IMG/VR virus record: IMGVR_UViG_3300044729_000488
Span: 1-29,480 of that record
Direction: 5' to 3' (one strand)
DNA: 29,480 nucleotides
From: a virus
Positions 28,698 to 29,480 of the stretch are shown piece by piece. A program made the position numbers and the translations under genes. Position 1 is the first letter of the stretch. Each line of letters starts with the position of its first letter. The notes beneath the pieces were generated by a model that saw only the letters and a program-made list of their open reading frames with translations, searched no databases and was not told the DNA's origin.

Positions 28698-28731
28698 GGG
28701 GAGGCTGCTGGAAATTTCCGGTGGCCTCCCC
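28698..28731 (+). terminator. Strong hairpin after the capsid genes, no T-tract
   Basis: GGGGAGGC (28698-28705) pairs perfectly with GCCTCCCC (28724-28731). The inner bases continue the helix with three G-U pairs to an AATT loop, for about 15 bp in all. It is followed by tctaacc rather than a T-run, so it may act as a weak terminator, an RNase barrier or a processing site that separates abundant capsid message from downstream genes. Confidence 0.55.
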
Positions 28732-28748
28732 TCTAACCGAAAAACAAA

Positions 28749-29012
28749 ATGGCTGGAGTTCAAACCGACATTGCAACGCAGGATTCGATGGGTTTTCAGG
28801 GAGCAGTCCCTATTACCACAACCGCACTCAATTCTGCTGGTTATACTGCAATCCAGTTTGCCGAGAGCGGAACCCTGACTAGCATTGCTGGCCTCGGATT
28901 CTCTGGCACTTGGACTGGTATCACGTTCCCTGCTGGATTCATTATCCGTGGACGTATCACTAGCTTCCAGTTGGCTTCCGGTAAGGCTGTTGCATATCTC
29001 GCCCGTGCTTAA
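28749..29012 (+). CDS. Small head protein, possible decoration protein
   Basis: An 87-residue uncharged protein, rich in Ala, Gly, Thr, Ser and aromatic residues, with beta-strand character (GYTAIQFAESGTLTSIAGLG, GTWTGITFPAGFIIRGRITSFQL). It follows the hairpin with an A/C-rich leader (taaccgaaaaacaaaATG). The FPAGFIIRGRITS segment resembles the P-A-G edge-strand patterns of small virion proteins. Position after the capsid gene fits a decoration or head-surface protein; unproven. Confidence 0.62.
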   Translation: MAGVQTDIATQDSMGFQGAVPITTTALNSAGYTAIQFAESGTLTSIAGLGFSGTWTGITFPAGFIIRGRITSFQLASGKAVAYLARA

Positions 29013-29167
29013 TGACATTGGACCTGTCATTAGATCTAGCCGCTGAAGGGGATTCAGCGATTGATCCGTACCCTCCCGCAGCGCGAAATATGCTGCAGGA
29101 GGACGACTTCCTAGTCCTACAAGAGGACGGGACGTCGAAAATTGTTTTCTCACTGATCACCGACTAA
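29012..29167 (+). CDS. Small LLQE-repeat protein
   Basis: A 51-residue protein starting in a TAATG overlap. The C-terminal half, NMLQEDDFLVLQEDGTSKIV, has two L-Q-E-D units like the LLQES/LLLQEN repeat in the joining-protein candidate at 1296. The N-terminal half contains SLDLAAEGDS and DPYPPAA. Such LQED segments recur in phage structural genes; function unknown. Confidence 0.62.
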   Translation: MTLDLSLDLAAEGDSAIDPYPPAARNMLQEDDFLVLQEDGTSKIVFSLITD

Positions 29168-29179
29168 CACTTTTAGACC

Positions 29180-29480
29180 ATGCCAGACTCAAAGATCACA
29201 GCTCTCGCCAGCACTGGAACCGGAACCGACCCCGCCAACGATCCGCTGGTCATCGTGGACGTTTCCGATACGTCAATGGCTGCAAGCGGTACTACCAAGA
29301 AGGTCACGCTGAACAACCTGCTGGCTTGTTCTCCCACCGCCACTTTCGCCAGTGCCACCATCACCGGCGATCTGACGGTGGACACGAGTACGCTGAAGGT
29401 GGATTCGACGAACAATCGGGTGGGTATTGGTAATGCAAGCCCGACTCGTGCGCTTGATGTGGTTGGATCTGCAATCGTTT
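29180..29480 (+). CDS. Tail fibre-type protein, N-terminal part
   Basis: The first 100 codons of a gene that runs off the right edge. The N-terminus (SKITALASTGTGTDPANDPLVIVDVSD, then SGTTKKVTLNNLL) is the attachment motif common to many phage fibres. It is followed by GDLTVDTSTLKVDSTNNRVGIG and SPTRALDVVGS, repeat-like segments that precede long fibre shafts, often ending in an autocleaved S74 chaperone beyond the part seen here. ATG 29180 has an A/C-rich, Shine-Dalgarno-free leader (ctaacacttttagacc). Confidence 0.82.
   Translation, partial: MPDSKITALASTGTGTDPANDPLVIVDVSDTSMAASGTTKKVTLNNLLACSPTATFASATITGDLTVDTSTLKVDSTNNRVGIGNASPTRALDVVGSAIV

Overview
The window is a stretch of a tailed double-stranded DNA phage genome (or a prophage of one). 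Every supported gene lies on the + strand, and genes are packed with 1-11 base start/stop overlaps (ATGA, GTGA, TAATG). The parts point to a siphovirus with a lambda-like head plan: GpA-family large terminase, gpW-like protein, lambda-type portal, ClpP-type protease fused to an HK97-fold capsid protein, and a short tape-measure protein. A probable outer-membrane lipoprotein in the lysis cassette suggests a Gram-negative host. Clear Shine-Dalgarno sequences are almost absent; the genes that are not start/stop-coupled mostly begin after A/C-rich leaders. This fits a host that relies little on Shine-Dalgarno pairing (for example Bacteroidota- or Verrucomicrobiota-like), but the host is not identified by the sequence. 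No integrase, lysogeny repressor, tRNA, IS element or CRISPR array was seen. Both ends of the window cut through genes.

Layout. 1-800: tail end of an unknown gene, then small two-helix membrane proteins and a lipoprotein (holin/spannin-like lysis cassette). 799-1299: small fibre-like protein. 1296-3501: head-tail connector, neck, tail-terminator and tail-tube candidates. 3505-9612: tail assembly, tape measure, minor tail proteins, a tandem duplicated small tail protein and an 896-residue tail protein. 9609-12706: early recombination module (zinc-ribbon protein, Bet-type annealing protein, Cas4/RecB-like nuclease, MazG-like hydrolase, OB-fold SSB candidate, RusA). 12707-16545: many small genes, including a lysozyme-like enzyme, a ribbon-helix-helix protein, two helix-turn-helix proteins and a metallophosphoesterase. 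16699-19775: replication (DUF1376-type protein, DnaB-like helicase, a small protein with an SSB-type acidic tail). 19945-24335: packaging, with a ParB-methyltransferase and a PD-(D/E)XK-like protein between the small and large terminase genes. 24368-29480: gpW-like protein, portal, protease-capsid fusion, small head proteins and the start of a tail fibre.

How it works together. The early region supplies single-strand annealing recombination (annealing protein + nuclease + resolvase), a helicase-based replisome and two different SSB-like proteins. The packaging region carries its own DNA methylation gene. The head and tail regions run in the order familiar from lambda. The most interesting unexplained signals are non-coding: a 16-bp dyad placed identically inside two TTGAC promoters (9609-9637 and 12846-12875), with a variant at 18757; a predicted three-way-junction RNA after rusA (12709-12789); a long hairpin leader before the replication genes (16621-16684); dyads in the gap before the packaging genes (19776-19944); and strong hairpins at two late gene junctions. 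No gene-free stretch exceeds about 215 bases.
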